A DNA stretch of 61,090 nt from Roseicella aerolata. Its GTDB lineage: Bacteria; Pseudomonadota; Alphaproteobacteria; Acetobacterales; Acetobacteraceae. The notes beneath the pieces were generated by a model. That model was given only the letters and a program-made list of their open reading frames with translations, was not told the origin of the DNA and did not search any database. Below, one piece after another: positions 37,442 through 46,170 of the stretch (position 1 is its first letter; each line of letters begins with the position of its first letter). Where the stretch lies: positions 1 through 61,090 of the forward strand of contig NZ_JAJAQI010000037.1 in NCBI RefSeq assembly GCF_020523605.1. Direction: 5' to 3'. The translations under genes and the position numbers were made by a program.

Positions 37442-38553
37442 GCGACGAGCCCCCTCGCCTCGAGCTCGCCTCGCGCCTGCTGCACGCGGTCCTCCGCCTG
37501 CTGCCGGGCGACCCATTCGGCAAGCTCCGCAAGGCCTTCGATGAAATCCGTGCGCGGCGCGAAGCCGATCTGCCGGCGCGCCAGACCGATATCTGCGATG
37601 CAGTGCCGGATGTCGCCCGCCCGCGCCTTGCCGGTGATTTCCGGCGCGATGGAGCGACGCCCCATCGCACCCGCGAGCAGTTCGGCAACCTCCTGCACCG
37701 TGCGGTCCACGCCACTGGCGATGTTGAAGACGCCGCCCGCGGCCTGCGGATGCTCCAGCGCCAGCAGGAAGGCCTGCGCCACATCCTCCACATGCACGAA
37801 ATCGCGCCGCTGCAGCCCGTCCTCGAAGATCATGGGCGGCTGGCCGTTCAGCAGCCGGGAGGCGAAGATCGCCAACACGCCCGTATAGGGGTTGGAGAGC
37901 GCCTGGCCGGGCCCGTACACATTCCACAGCCGCAGGGCGACACCTTCCATCCCGTAGGCCGGCGCGAGGGTCAGCGTCAGCCGTTCCTGCACATATTTCG
38001 TGATGGCATAGACGGAGGCGAGCGCCGGGCGCTTCGCCTCGGGCGTCGGCACCGGCGCCAGCGGCCGCCCGGCCTCGTCGAGCGGGTCCCAGCTCTGTGA
38101 CGCCGCCGTGCGTGGCTGGCGCACCACATCCTCCACCAGCCGCCCGCCTGCGGAACGGTAGAGCCCTTCGCCATAGATGCTCATCGACGAAGCCACGACC
38201 ACCCGTCGCACCGGCTGTTCGATCAGCGCCTGGAACAGTATCGCCGTGCCGTGGTCATTCACCGAGACATAGCGGTCGACCGCGTACATGCTCTGCCCGA
38301 CACCGACTTCCGCCGCGAGATGCACGACACTGTCGACACCACGGAGCGCCCTGGCCACCGCATCCGCATCGCGCACATCGCCCTTCTGGAATTCGACCTC
38401 CGGGTCGAGTGACGGCCGCTTGTCGTCACTGCCATGCACCTGCTCAATCAGACTGTCCAGGGCGCGGACCCGATGGCCCTTGCCGAGCAGGGTCCGGGCG
38501 AGGTGCCGCCCGATGAAGCCCGCGCCGCCCGTGATGAGAATCAGTTCCGACAC
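37438..38553 (-). CDS. NAD-dependent epimerase (dTDP-rhamnose 4-epimerase-like)
   Basis: A 371-residue extended SDR, the first gene of the leftward operon. It shows LILITGGAGFIGRHLARTLL, VRALDSLIEQVHGSD (as in dTDP-L-rhamnose/6-deoxytalose 4-epimerases), VVVASSMSIYGEG, and SVYAITKYVQERLTL with the catalytic Tyr-x3-Lys. It is about 30 residues longer than simple UDP-glucose 4-epimerases because of a charged insert (RPLAPVPTPEAKRP) and a C-terminal tail. The GTG start at 38553 is preceded by GGAGG. Confidence 0.87.
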   Translation of the reverse strand: MSELILITGGAGFIGRHLARTLLGKGHRVRALDSLIEQVHGSDDKRPSLDPEVEFQKGDVRDADAVARALRGVDSVVHLAAEVGVGQSMYAVDRYVSVNDHGTAILFQALIEQPVRRVVVASSMSIYGEGLYRSAGGRLVEDVVRQPRTAASQSWDPLDEAGRPLAPVPTPEAKRPALASVYAITKYVQERLTLTLAPAYGMEGVALRLWNVYGPGQALSNPYTGVLAIFASRLLNGQPPMIFEDGLQRRDFVHVEDVAQAFLLALEHPQAAGGVFNIASGVDRTVQEVAELLAGAMGRRSIAPEITGKARAGDIRHCIADIGLARRQIGFAPRTDFIEGLAELAEWVARQQAEDRVQQARGELEARGLVA

Positions 38554-38860
38554 CAGGGCGCCTCCGTTTCGTCAGTCAGCATTCCACCGAACGGTCTCCA
38601 GAGAGCGTGCGGCCATACCAGGTTCCCGCCGCGCCGGGGACCGATGCACAATGCACCGGCATTGCGGCCACCGAGCAACAAAGGCTCCCGGTTGAGTGCG
38701 AACGCAAAGCCCGCCGATGCGGAACCGGTGCTCACCTGTATTTGTCGGCTGGTCAGTTCGTGCCGGCGGTGCCTATGGCACCGCACCGCGTTCCGCCTGC
38801 ATCTCTGCCGCGGATGTCCGACACTCGGCAGCGACGGGCCGTATGCAAGGGAGACAGGCC
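38554..38860. promoter_or_regulatory. Shared divergent promoter region of the two sugar operons
   Basis: These 307 bases separate two oppositely transcribed operons and must contain both promoters. They are locally less G+C-rich (for example CACCTGTATTTGTCGG near 38735). An 8-bp inverted repeat, GCGGTGCC-TAT-GGCACCGC (38766-38784), could be an operator. No definite sigma-70 boxes or small ORF were identified. Confidence 0.5.
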
Positions 38861-39934
38861 TTGGGTTCCAGACGCTTGCGGGTCGGTCTCGTCGGGATCG
38901 GCAACTGCGCCTCCTCCTTTGTGCAGGGGCTGAGCTATTATCGCGACGCGCGCGGTCCGGTGCCGGGCCTGATGAGCGCCGAGATCGGCGGCTATGGCAT
39001 CGGCGACATCGAAGTCTCCGCCGCTTTCGATATCAACGCCGAGAAGGTCGGCCGCGACCTGGCAGAGGCCATCCTCGCCACGCCGAACAACACCCACCGC
39101 TTCGCCGAGGTCGCGCCGACCGGCATCACCGTGGCGCGCGGGCGGACGCTGGACGGCATTGGGCGCTACCTGCGCGAGGAGATCCAGGAGGCGGATGCGC
39201 CGGAAGCCGATGTCGCCGGGCTGTTGCGGCAAAGCCGCACCGATGTCCTGGTCTCCTACCTGCCGGTCGGGTCCCAGCACGCCACCGAATGGTATGCCGA
39301 GCAGGCGCTGGCGGCGGGATGTGCCTTTGTCAATTGCATCCCGGTCTTCATCGCGTCCGACCGCAGCTGGCAGTCACGCTTCGCCGCGCGGCGCCTGCCG
39401 CTGATCGGCGACGACATCAAGAGCCAGGTCGGCGCCACCATCGTCCATCGCGTCCTGACCAACCTGTTCCGCGAGCGGGGCGTGACGCTGGACCGGACCT
39501 ACCAGCTCAACTTCGGGGGCAATGCCGATTTCCTGAACATGCTGGAACGCGAGCGGCTGCAATCGAAGAAGATCTCGAAGACCCAGGCCGTCATCAGCCA
39601 AATGGACGCGCCGCCGACGCCAGGGGACATCCATGTCGGCCCGAGCGATTTCGTGCCCTGGCTCGGCGACCGCAAATTCGCGCATATCCGGATGGAGGGG
39701 ACCGGCTTCGGCGGCGTACCGCTGAACCTGGAGCTGAAGCTGGAAGTCTGGGACTCGCCCAACTCCGCCGGGGTGGTGGTGGATGCCGTCCGCTGCGCCA
39801 AGCTGGCGCTGGACCGCGGCATCGGCGGCGTGCTGCCCGCGCCGTCCAGCTACTTCATGAAGTCGCCGCCGGAGCAATTCACCGATGCCGAGGCCCGGGC
39901 CCGGACGCTGCGCTTCATCGCCGGCGGGGACTGA
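38861..39934 (+). CDS. Inositol-3-phosphate synthase (actinobacterial/archaeal-type)
   Basis: A 357-residue NAD-dependent isomerase converting glucose-6-phosphate to 1L-myo-inositol 3-phosphate. Family landmarks are [39 protein letters not shown], the [20 protein letters not shown] run, ISKTQAV and [18 protein letters not shown]. The length and wording match the short actinobacterial Ino1 used for mycothiol and phosphatidylinositol rather than the long eukaryotic enzyme. TTG 38861 is preferred because AAGGGAGAC stands eight bases before it; the in-frame ATG 38843 lacks a ribosome site. It heads the rightward operon, and inositol phosphate is probably a building block for it. Confidence 0.92.
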   Translation: MGSRRLRVGLVGIGNCASSFVQGLSYYRDARGPVPGLMSAEIGGYGIGDIEVSAAFDINAEKVGRDLAEAILATPNNTHRFAEVAPTGITVARGRTLDGIGRYLREEIQEADAPEADVAGLLRQSRTDVLVSYLPVGSQHATEWYAEQALAAGCAFVNCIPVFIASDRSWQSRFAARRLPLIGDDIKSQVGATIVHRVLTNLFRERGVTLDRTYQLNFGGNADFLNMLERERLQSKKISKTQAVISQMDAPPTPGDIHVGPSDFVPWLGDRKFAHIRMEGTGFGGVPLNLELKLEVWDSPNSAGVVVDAVRCAKLALDRGIGGVLPAPSSYFMKSPPEQFTDAEARARTLRFIAGGD

Positions 39935-39939
39935 GCGGG

Positions 39940-40539
39940 ATGGCGATGACGGTGCTGCTGGTGCGGCACGCCGCCCATCCGCTGGTGGGCCGGGTCCTGT
40001 GCGGCCGCATGCCCGGCGTCCGGCTGGACGAGGGCGGCCGGCGATCCGCGGCGCAACTCGGCCCCCGCCTGCGCCGGGAGGCACCGGTCGCGCTCCATGC
40101 CAGCCCGCAGGACCGCTGCCTGGAGACCGCCGCCGCCATCGGGCAGGCCTGCGGACTCGACCCGCGTCCCGATGACGCGCTGGACGAGATCGATTTCGGC
40201 GCCTGGACCGGCGCCGCCTTCGAACGCCTTGCCGATGACCCGGCCTGGGCGGGCTGGAATGCGCGGCGGGCCGAGAGTTGCCCTCCGGGGGGCGAATCCA
40301 TGCGGCAGGCGCAGCTGCGCGCGGTGGCCGGGCTGCAGCACCTGCGCGCGCGGCACCCCGGGGGTGTGGTCGTCGCGGTCAGCCATGCCGATGTCATCAA
40401 GGCGATGCTGATGTGGTGCCTCGGCCTCACCCTGGATGCGCACCAGGCCTTCGACATCGACCCGGCCTCCGTCAGCGCGCTGCGGCTCTGGGATGGCGGC
40501 GGGAAGGTGCTCTGGATGAATGAGAAGGTGGCGGGATGA
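39940..40539 (+). CDS. Histidine phosphatase family protein
   Basis: A 199-residue phosphoglycerate-mutase-like phosphatase. The phospho-accepting RHA motif (VLLVRHAAHP) is near the N-terminus. ASPQDRCLETAAAIG, ALDEIDFGAWTG (acid catalyst region) and VVAVSHADVIKAMLM (second catalytic His) follow. It begins five bases after ino1, so dephosphorylation of inositol phosphate or a glycosylated form of it is a reasonable inference. The usual RHGET is RHAAH here. Confidence 0.88.
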   Translation: MAMTVLLVRHAAHPLVGRVLCGRMPGVRLDEGGRRSAAQLGPRLRREAPVALHASPQDRCLETAAAIGQACGLDPRPDDALDEIDFGAWTGAAFERLADDPAWAGWNARRAESCPPGGESMRQAQLRAVAGLQHLRARHPGGVVVAVSHADVIKAMLMWCLGLTLDAHQAFDIDPASVSALRLWDGGGKVLWMNEKVAG

Positions 40540-41312
40540 TGCAGGCGATGGATGCGGAGGAGGTGCGCCGCCGCGCGGCTTCGCTCGGCGAGTGGTTCCA
40601 CAACATCGATCTGGGCGGGGTGCGGACGGCGCCGAATCATTTCCTCGGTGACTACCCCGCGGTGAAGTGGCGGGAATTCGCCCATACCATCCCGCAGGAT
40701 CTCAGCGGCCTCAGCGTCCTCGATATCGGCTGCAATGGCGGCTTCTACGCTATCGAGATGAAGCGCCGCGGCGCCGCCCGCGTCCTCGGCATCGATGCCA
40801 ATGAGCACTACCTGGCGCAGGCACGCTTCGCGGCCGAGGTGACGGGCCAGGAGATCGAGTTCCGCGCCCTTTCGGTCTATGACGTGGGCGCGATCGGGGA
40901 GCGCTTCGACCTCGTCCTCTTCATGGGGGTGCTCTACCATCTGCGCCATCCGCTGCTCGCGCTCGACCTGATCCATGAGCATGTCGCCAGCGACATGCTG
41001 GTGTTCCAGTCCATGCTGCGCGGCGCGCCGGAGGTGCTGCCGCAGCGCGAGGATTTCGACTTCTGGGACATGGCGCCCTTCGACGATCCCGGCTGGCCGA
41101 AGCTGCATTTCGTCGAGCACCGCTACGCGAATGATGCAACCAACTGGTGGGTGCCGAACCGCGCCTGCGTCGAGGCCATGCTGCGCAGCGCGGGCTTCCT
41201 GATCGAGGCGAATCCGGAGGAGGAGGTCTATCTCTGCCGCCGCGTCGAGGCGCCCTACGGCGCTGGCGCGGCCTATCCGGCCCAGGGCTTCAAAGGGGGA
41301 AGGGTCGCATGA
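40536..41312 (+). CDS. SAM-dependent methyltransferase
   Basis: A 258-residue class I methyltransferase with the SAM-binding motif I VLDIGCNGGFYAIEMKRRGA, the acidic loop LGIDANEHYL and the post-motif FDLVLFMGVLYHLRHP. The fold resembles CmoB/DUF1698-like enzymes (WFHNIDLGGVRT, VKWREF). From memory, the uncharacterised TIGR04290 family looks like this and lies in similar sugar cassettes, which should be checked. Both ends share four-base overlaps with neighbours. The target may be a sugar or inositol hydroxyl. Confidence 0.87.
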   Translation: MMQAMDAEEVRRRAASLGEWFHNIDLGGVRTAPNHFLGDYPAVKWREFAHTIPQDLSGLSVLDIGCNGGFYAIEMKRRGAARVLGIDANEHYLAQARFAAEVTGQEIEFRALSVYDVGAIGERFDLVLFMGVLYHLRHPLLALDLIHEHVASDMLVFQSMLRGAPEVLPQREDFDFWDMAPFDDPGWPKLHFVEHRYANDATNWWVPNRACVEAMLRSAGFLIEANPEEEVYLCRRVEAPYGAGAAYPAQGFKGGRVA

Positions 41313-42223
41313 TCGAAGCCGCGATGATCTGGAACGAGCCGAACAACAAGTCGCACTGGGATCCGGAAATCGACCCCGACTGGCGGCTCTTCGCGGATAT
41401 GGCCATCTGCGCCGGGCAGGCGATCCGCGCCGAGCACCCGACGCTGCCGCGCGTCCTCGGCGGCATCTCCCCGATCGATCCGGGCTTCATCCGGAACCTT
41501 GCGGCCCGGGGCGTGCTCGATCATGTGGACGCGGTCGCGGTGCACGGCTTTCCCCTCGACTGGAATCTCTGGCAGATCCAGGAATGGCCGGCGAAGATCG
41601 AGGAGATCCGCGCCGTGACCAGCCTGCCGGTCTGGGTCTCGGAGGTCGGCGTCTCCTCCTTCGGGGCGGAGGAAGTGCAAGCCTGGGGCGTCGACCGCAC
41701 CGCCGAATTGCTGGTCGGACGGGCGCCGCGGATCCACTGGTACAGCCTCTATGACCTGCCGCGCGCCTGGGAGGCGACGACGCGGCACCGGGAAGCGGAA
41801 GGCTCCTCCTACTACCGCCATTTCTACATGGGGCTATTGCGGGAGGATGGTGCGCCCAAGCCTGCGCTCGAACGCTTCGCCCGGCATGCGCCGGCGCTCG
41901 GGCTCTGCCAGTGGTTCCATTTCGAGGACCACCGGCTGGACGACGCCGTCGCCTGGATGCGCCGCCTCGGCGTACGTTACCTCCGCACCGGCCTCTCCTG
42001 GGCCGACAGCTTCCGGCCGAACGCCCTGGCCTGGTTCGACCGGCAGATGGAGGCGCTGGCCGAGTTCGACGTCACCGTGACCTTCTGCTTCACGCCGGAG
42101 CATCGCGGCATCGCCCCGCATCATAGCAGCCCGCCGCAGGTGAAGGAGGAATTCGCCGAGTTCTGCGCGCAGATGATCCGGCGTTATGCGCGACCCGGAA
42201 CCGTCCCTGCGGGTCCGGGTTGA
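41309..42223 (+). CDS. Glycoside hydrolase-like protein (clan A, beta-xylosidase-like)
   Basis: A 304-residue TIM-barrel-type protein. The acid/base Glu is at position 10 in MIWNEPNNKSHWD, and the nucleophile candidate is Glu112 in PVWVSEVGVSS, a spacing seen in clan-A glycosidases such as GH39 xylosidases. HGFPLDWN and WYSLYDLPRAW fit strand ends. The protein begins almost at the acid/base motif, so the first barrel strands usually found before it are missing. It may be a partial barrel or use a circular arrangement. It lacks a signal peptide and overlaps the methyltransferase gene (ATGA). Confidence 0.75.
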   Translation: MIEAAMIWNEPNNKSHWDPEIDPDWRLFADMAICAGQAIRAEHPTLPRVLGGISPIDPGFIRNLAARGVLDHVDAVAVHGFPLDWNLWQIQEWPAKIEEIRAVTSLPVWVSEVGVSSFGAEEVQAWGVDRTAELLVGRAPRIHWYSLYDLPRAWEATTRHREAEGSSYYRHFYMGLLREDGAPKPALERFARHAPALGLCQWFHFEDHRLDDAVAWMRRLGVRYLRTGLSWADSFRPNALAWFDRQMEALAEFDVTVTFCFTPEHRGIAPHHSSPPQVKEEFAEFCAQMIRRYARPGTVPAGPG

Positions 42224-42250
42224 GAGTCCAACTCTGGACCGAGCAGCGCC

Positions 42251-43414
42251 ATGGCCGCCGAAACCCTCCCCGCCAGCATCCAGGAAGCGCGCCAGGCGGC
42301 CCGCGCGGCAGCGCTGCGCTATGTCTCGGATGAGGGGCCGGGCATTGCGCGGCGGCGCGTCGGCAAGGGCTTCAGCTACCGCCTGCCGCAGGGCGGGCCG
42401 GTGAAGGACCCGGCGACGCTGCGCCGCATCAAGGCGCTGGCGATCCCGCCGGCCTGGACCCAGGTCTGGATCTGCCCGCAGGAGAACGGCCATATCCAGG
42501 CCACGGGGCGGGACGAGAAGGGCCGCAAGCAGTATCGCTACCACCCGCGCTGGCGGGAGACGCGGGATGCCGCGAAATTCGGGCACATGGTCGAGTTTGC
42601 CCGCGTCCTGCCGCGAATCCGCGAACAGGTGGAGGCGCATCTGCGCCTGCCCGGCCTGCCGCGGGAGAAGGTGCTGGCCACCGTCGTCCGGCTGCTGGAG
42701 ACCACCCTCATCCGCGTCGGCAATGACGACTATGCCAAGCAGAACGGCAGCTACGGCCTGACCACGCTGCGCAACCGGCATGTCGAGGTCGCCGGCGCGC
42801 AGCTCCGCTTCTCCTTCAAGGGCAAGAGCGGCAAGTCCTGGCAGTTGCAGGTCGCCGACCGCCGCATTGCCCGCATCCTGCGGGAATGCCAGGACCTGCC
42901 GGGGCAGGAGCTGTTCCAGTATGTCGATGCGGAGGGCGCGCGGCACGGCATCGATTCCGGCGACGTCAACGACTACCTGCGCGAGATCGCCGGGGCCGAG
43001 GTAACGGCCAAGGATTTCCGCACCTGGGCCGGCACGGTGCTGGCGGCGCTCGCGCTGCATGAGTTCGAGCGCTTCGATACCCAGGCGGCCGCCAAGCGCA
43101 ACGTCAAGCGGGCGATCGAGGAGGTGGCGGGCCGGCTGGGCAACACGCCGACCATCTGCCGGAAATGCTACGTCCACCCCGGCGTCCTCGACCTCTACAT
43201 GGATGGCGGCCTGGCGCTGCAGGTGAAGGAGGAGGCCGAGGCCGAACTGCATGACGAGGCCGCCGGGCTGAAGCCGGAGGAAGCCGCGGTGCTCGGCTTG
43301 CTGATCGGCCGGCTGGCGCGGGACGAGAAGAGGGCGGAGGCGCCCGCGCGGCGCGCGAAGCGGATCGTCCGCGCGGCACCGAAGGCCCTCCAGCAGGCCG
43401 AGGCGCCCGCCTGA
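42251..43414 (+). CDS. DNA topoisomerase IB
   Basis: A 387-residue poxvirus-like type IB topoisomerase that relaxes supercoils through a 3'-phosphotyrosine intermediate. It has the N-terminal DNA-clamp domain (GKGFSYRLPQGGPVKDPATL), IPPAWTQVWICPQENGHIQA, catalytic Arg/Lys segments (RVGNDDYAKQNGSYGLTTLR, FKGKSGKSW) and the active-site Tyr307 in CRKCYVHPGVLDLY. The C-terminal 50 residues are charged and variable. It sits inside a carbohydrate operon, 27 bases after the glycosidase gene. Its stop shares a base with the next glycosyltransferase start (TGATG), which makes co-translation with sugar genes likely. Confidence 0.93.
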   Translation: MAAETLPASIQEARQAARAAALRYVSDEGPGIARRRVGKGFSYRLPQGGPVKDPATLRRIKALAIPPAWTQVWICPQENGHIQATGRDEKGRKQYRYHPRWRETRDAAKFGHMVEFARVLPRIREQVEAHLRLPGLPREKVLATVVRLLETTLIRVGNDDYAKQNGSYGLTTLRNRHVEVAGAQLRFSFKGKSGKSWQLQVADRRIARILRECQDLPGQELFQYVDAEGARHGIDSGDVNDYLREIAGAEVTAKDFRTWAGTVLAALALHEFERFDTQAAAKRNVKRAIEEVAGRLGNTPTICRKCYVHPGVLDLYMDGGLALQVKEEAEAELHDEAAGLKPEEAAVLGLLIGRLARDEKRAEAPARRAKRIVRAAPKALQQAEAPA

Positions 43415-44499
43415 TGCGGATCGTCGTCTTCGGCCTGACCATCACCTCCTCCTGGGGCAACGGCCATGCGACGCTCTGGCGCGCGCTCTGCCGCGCCCTG
43501 GTCCGCCGCGGCCATCACGTCACCTTCTTCGAGCGCGACGTTCCCTATTACGCCAGCACGCGGGACCTGCAGGCGATGCCGGGCGTGGAGCCGGTGCTCT
43601 ATGCCGATTGGGAGGAGGTGCGGCCGCGCGCCGCCCGGGCGCTGGCCGGCGCCGATCTCGCCATGGTCACCTCCTACTGCCCGGATGGCGTCGCCGCCTC
43701 CTCCCTCGTGCTCGCCTCCAAGGCAGGGCTGCGCGCCTTCTACGACCTGGACACGCCGGTGACGCTCGACCGCCTCGCGGCGGGCGAGCATCCGGACTAT
43801 CTGCCGCCCGAGGGGCTCGGCGGCTTCGACCTGGTGCTGAGCTATACCGGCGGCGAGGCGCTGGCGCGGCTGCAATCGCAACTCGGCGCCAGGCGGGTCG
43901 CGCCGCTCTATGGCAGCGTCGATCCGGAGGCGCACCACCCGGTGCCGGCGCAGGAGCAGCTGCGCGCCGATCTTTCCTATCTCGGCACCTATGCGGCGGA
44001 TCGCCAGCCGGCGCTGGAGCGCCTCTTCGTCGCGCCGGCGCGGCGCCTGCCGCAGCGGCGCTTCGTCATCGGCGGCGCGCTCTACCCCGCGGAATTTCCC
44101 TGGGCGGAGAATATCTGGTTCGTCCGGCACATGCCGCCGCCGGACCACCCGGCCTTTTTCTCCTCCTCCCGCCTCACCCTCAACATCACCCGGCGGGCCA
44201 TGGCGGCGATGGGCTGGTGCCCCTCCGGACGGTTGTTCGAGGCGGCCGCCTGCGGCACGCCGATCCTGACCGACACCTGGGCGGGGCTCGATGCCTTCTT
44301 TGCGCCCGGCCGGGAGATCCTGGCCGCGCAGACGACCGAGGATGCGGTCGCGGCCATCAGCCTCTCGGATGCCGAGCTGGCGCGGGTTGCGCGCGCGGCA
44401 CGCGAGCGCACGCTGGCGGAGCACACCGCCGATATCCGCGCCGCGCAGCTGGAAGAAGCGGTCGCTTCCGCCATGGCACCCGCGAGGATGGGAGAGTGA
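43414..44499 (+). CDS. CgeB-family glycosyltransferase
   Basis: A 361-residue GT-B protein, paralogous to the one at 30676-31785. Segments include MRIVVFGLTITSSWGNGHAT, HVTFFERDVPYYASTRD, GLRAFYDLDTPVTLDRL, RADLSYLGTYAADRQPALER, and the donor site SGRLFEAAACGTPILTDTWA. ATG 43414 is coupled to topoisomerase IB. It is followed after two bases by a nucleotidyltransferase that could supply an activated sugar. Confidence 0.87.
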   Translation: MRIVVFGLTITSSWGNGHATLWRALCRALVRRGHHVTFFERDVPYYASTRDLQAMPGVEPVLYADWEEVRPRAARALAGADLAMVTSYCPDGVAASSLVLASKAGLRAFYDLDTPVTLDRLAAGEHPDYLPPEGLGGFDLVLSYTGGEALARLQSQLGARRVAPLYGSVDPEAHHPVPAQEQLRADLSYLGTYAADRQPALERLFVAPARRLPQRRFVIGGALYPAEFPWAENIWFVRHMPPPDHPAFFSSSRLTLNITRRAMAAMGWCPSGRLFEAAACGTPILTDTWAGLDAFFAPGREILAAQTTEDAVAAISLSDAELARVARAARERTLAEHTADIRAAQLEEAVASAMAPARMGE

Positions 44500-44501
44500 G
44501 C

Positions 44502-45365
44502 ATGTGGGGCATCATCCCGGCCGCGGGCATCGGCAGCCGCATCCAGCCGCTCGCCTTCTCCAAGGAGCTGCTGCCGGTCGGCAGCCGGCTGGAATCGGGC
44601 GTGGAGCGCCCGCGCGCGGTCAGCGAGCATCTGATCGAGCGCATGATCGCCGGCGGCGTGGACAAGATCTGCTTCGTCATCGCCCCGGGCAAGAGCGACA
44701 TCATCAACTACTACGGCTCTCGCATCGGCGGTGCTTCCATCGCCTATGTGGTGCAGCAGGAACCGAGCGGGCTGTGCGACGCCATCTTCTGCGCCCTGCC
44801 GCTGATCGCGCCGGAGGAGCCGGTGGTGGTCGGCCTGCCCGACACCATCTGGTTCCCCGAGGCCGCGCTGGCCCCGCTGCCGGATGACGAATTCTCCTTC
44901 CTGCTCTTCCCCGTCGACCGGCCCGAGCTGTTCGATGCCGTCGTCACCGATGCCGAAGGCCGGGTCGAGGCGATCGAGGTGAAGCGCCCCGGTGCGCACA
45001 GCCGCTGGGTCTGGGGCGCCTTCAAGCTGCCGGGTGCCGTGCTGCGCGATCTGCACGCGCTGTGGCGGGAGCCGGGGCGCGGCGACGAGTATATCGGCAC
45101 GCTGGTGAATGCTTGGCTGGCGCGCGGCGGCCAGGCCCGCGGCCTGCGCGGCGGCGAGGTCTATGTGGATGTCGGCACGCTGAACGGCTACCGCGAGGCG
45201 GTGGCGCTGCTGGCCAGCCGGCCGGGACCGCGGGATTCGGCCGTGGTGCCCTTCCGCGTCCTGCAGCAGCGCGCCGCGCTGGACGCGGCGGCGCGACGGC
45301 CGGATCTCGCGCCGGTGGCGGCGAATGACCAGGGCGACCTGGCCGGGATGCCGGCCGGCGGCTAG
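44502..45365 (+). CDS. Sugar-1-phosphate nucleotidyltransferase
   Basis: A 287-residue Rossmann-like nucleotidyltransferase of the glucose-1-phosphate thymidylyl/uridylyltransferase superfamily. The signature loop is MWGIIPAAGIGSRIQPLAFS, with KELLPVG following. GVDKICFVIAPGKSDIINYY, the metal-binding VVVGLPDTIWFPE and EVYVDVGTLNGYREAV also fit. It would make an NDP-sugar from a sugar 1-phosphate and NTP. The sugar and base are not predictable. The G-x-G-x-R loop reads AAGIGSR rather than the usual GGxGTR. GGGAGAG precedes the ATG. Confidence 0.88.
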   Translation: MWGIIPAAGIGSRIQPLAFSKELLPVGSRLESGVERPRAVSEHLIERMIAGGVDKICFVIAPGKSDIINYYGSRIGGASIAYVVQQEPSGLCDAIFCALPLIAPEEPVVVGLPDTIWFPEAALAPLPDDEFSFLLFPVDRPELFDAVVTDAEGRVEAIEVKRPGAHSRWVWGAFKLPGAVLRDLHALWREPGRGDEYIGTLVNAWLARGGQARGLRGGEVYVDVGTLNGYREAVALLASRPGPRDSAVVPFRVLQQRAALDAAARRPDLAPVAANDQGDLAGMPAGG

Positions 45366-45369
45366 GGGC

Positions 45370-46170
45370 ATGTCGCACGGCGATTTCACGGCCTGGCTCG
45401 CCTCCCGCAGGGGCGCGGCGCCCTGGCGCGTGCTGGTGGTCTGCGCGCATCCGGATGACGAGGTGATCGGGCTGGGGGCGCAGCTGCCCTTCCTGTCGCA
45501 GGCCCGCATCCTGCACGTGACCGATGGCGCGCCGCGCGACGGCCGGGACGTTGCCGCGCATGGCTTCCCCGACTGCGCCGCCTATGCCGCGGCGCGGCGA
45601 CGGGAACTGGCGGCGGCGCTGGCCCTGGCCGGGATCGGGGCCGGGGCCGCCTCGACGCTCGGCCTGCCGGACCAGGAAGCGTCGCTGCACCTGCCCGAGA
45701 TCACGCGCCGCATCGCGGCGGCCATCGCCGAGGCCGGCGCCGAGATCGTGGTGACCCAGGCCTATGAGGGCGGGCATCCGGACCACGATGCCACCGCCTT
45801 CGCCGTGCAGGCCGCCCTGCGCCGGGTGCCCGCCGCGCTGTTCGAGATGGCGGGCTACCATGCCGGGCCGCAGGGCATCGCTGTCGGCGATTTCCTGCCC
45901 GGCACGGGCGAGGCAGGCGTCACGCTCGCGCTCTCGCCCGGCCAGGCCGCGCTGAAGCGCCGCATGCTGGACTGCTTCGCCACGCAGCGGCAGGTGCTCG
46001 CCGCCTTTCCCGTGGGGGTCGAGCGGCTGCGCCCGGCCCCGCGCTACGACTTTACCCGCCCGCCGCATCCCGGGCGGCTGTTCTATGAGAACTTCCCCTG
46101 GGGCATGTCCGGCGAGCGCTTCCGCCGCCTCGCGGCCGAAGCCCATGGCGCGCTGGGCCTCGCACCATGA
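45370..46170 (+). CDS. PIG-L/MshB-family deacetylase
   Basis: A 266-residue zinc-dependent N-acetylglucosaminyl deacetylase-fold protein. The metal and base motif AHPDDE is at residues 26-31, and the third zinc ligand is in QAYEGGHPDHDATAF. LRILHVTDGAPRDGRD-like strands are present (here ARILHVTDGAPRDGRD). Relatives remove acetyl from GlcNAc-inositol (MshB), GlcNAc-phosphatidylinositol or bacillithiol precursors. It lies four bases after the nucleotidyltransferase gene and overlaps the next GT4 gene (ATGA). Confidence 0.9.
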   Translation: MSHGDFTAWLASRRGAAPWRVLVVCAHPDDEVIGLGAQLPFLSQARILHVTDGAPRDGRDVAAHGFPDCAAYAAARRRELAAALALAGIGAGAASTLGLPDQEASLHLPEITRRIAAAIAEAGAEIVVTQAYEGGHPDHDATAFAVQAALRRVPAALFEMAGYHAGPQGIAVGDFLPGTGEAGVTLALSPGQAALKRRMLDCFATQRQVLAAFPVGVERLRPAPRYDFTRPPHPGRLFYENFPWGMSGERFRRLAAEAHGALGLAP

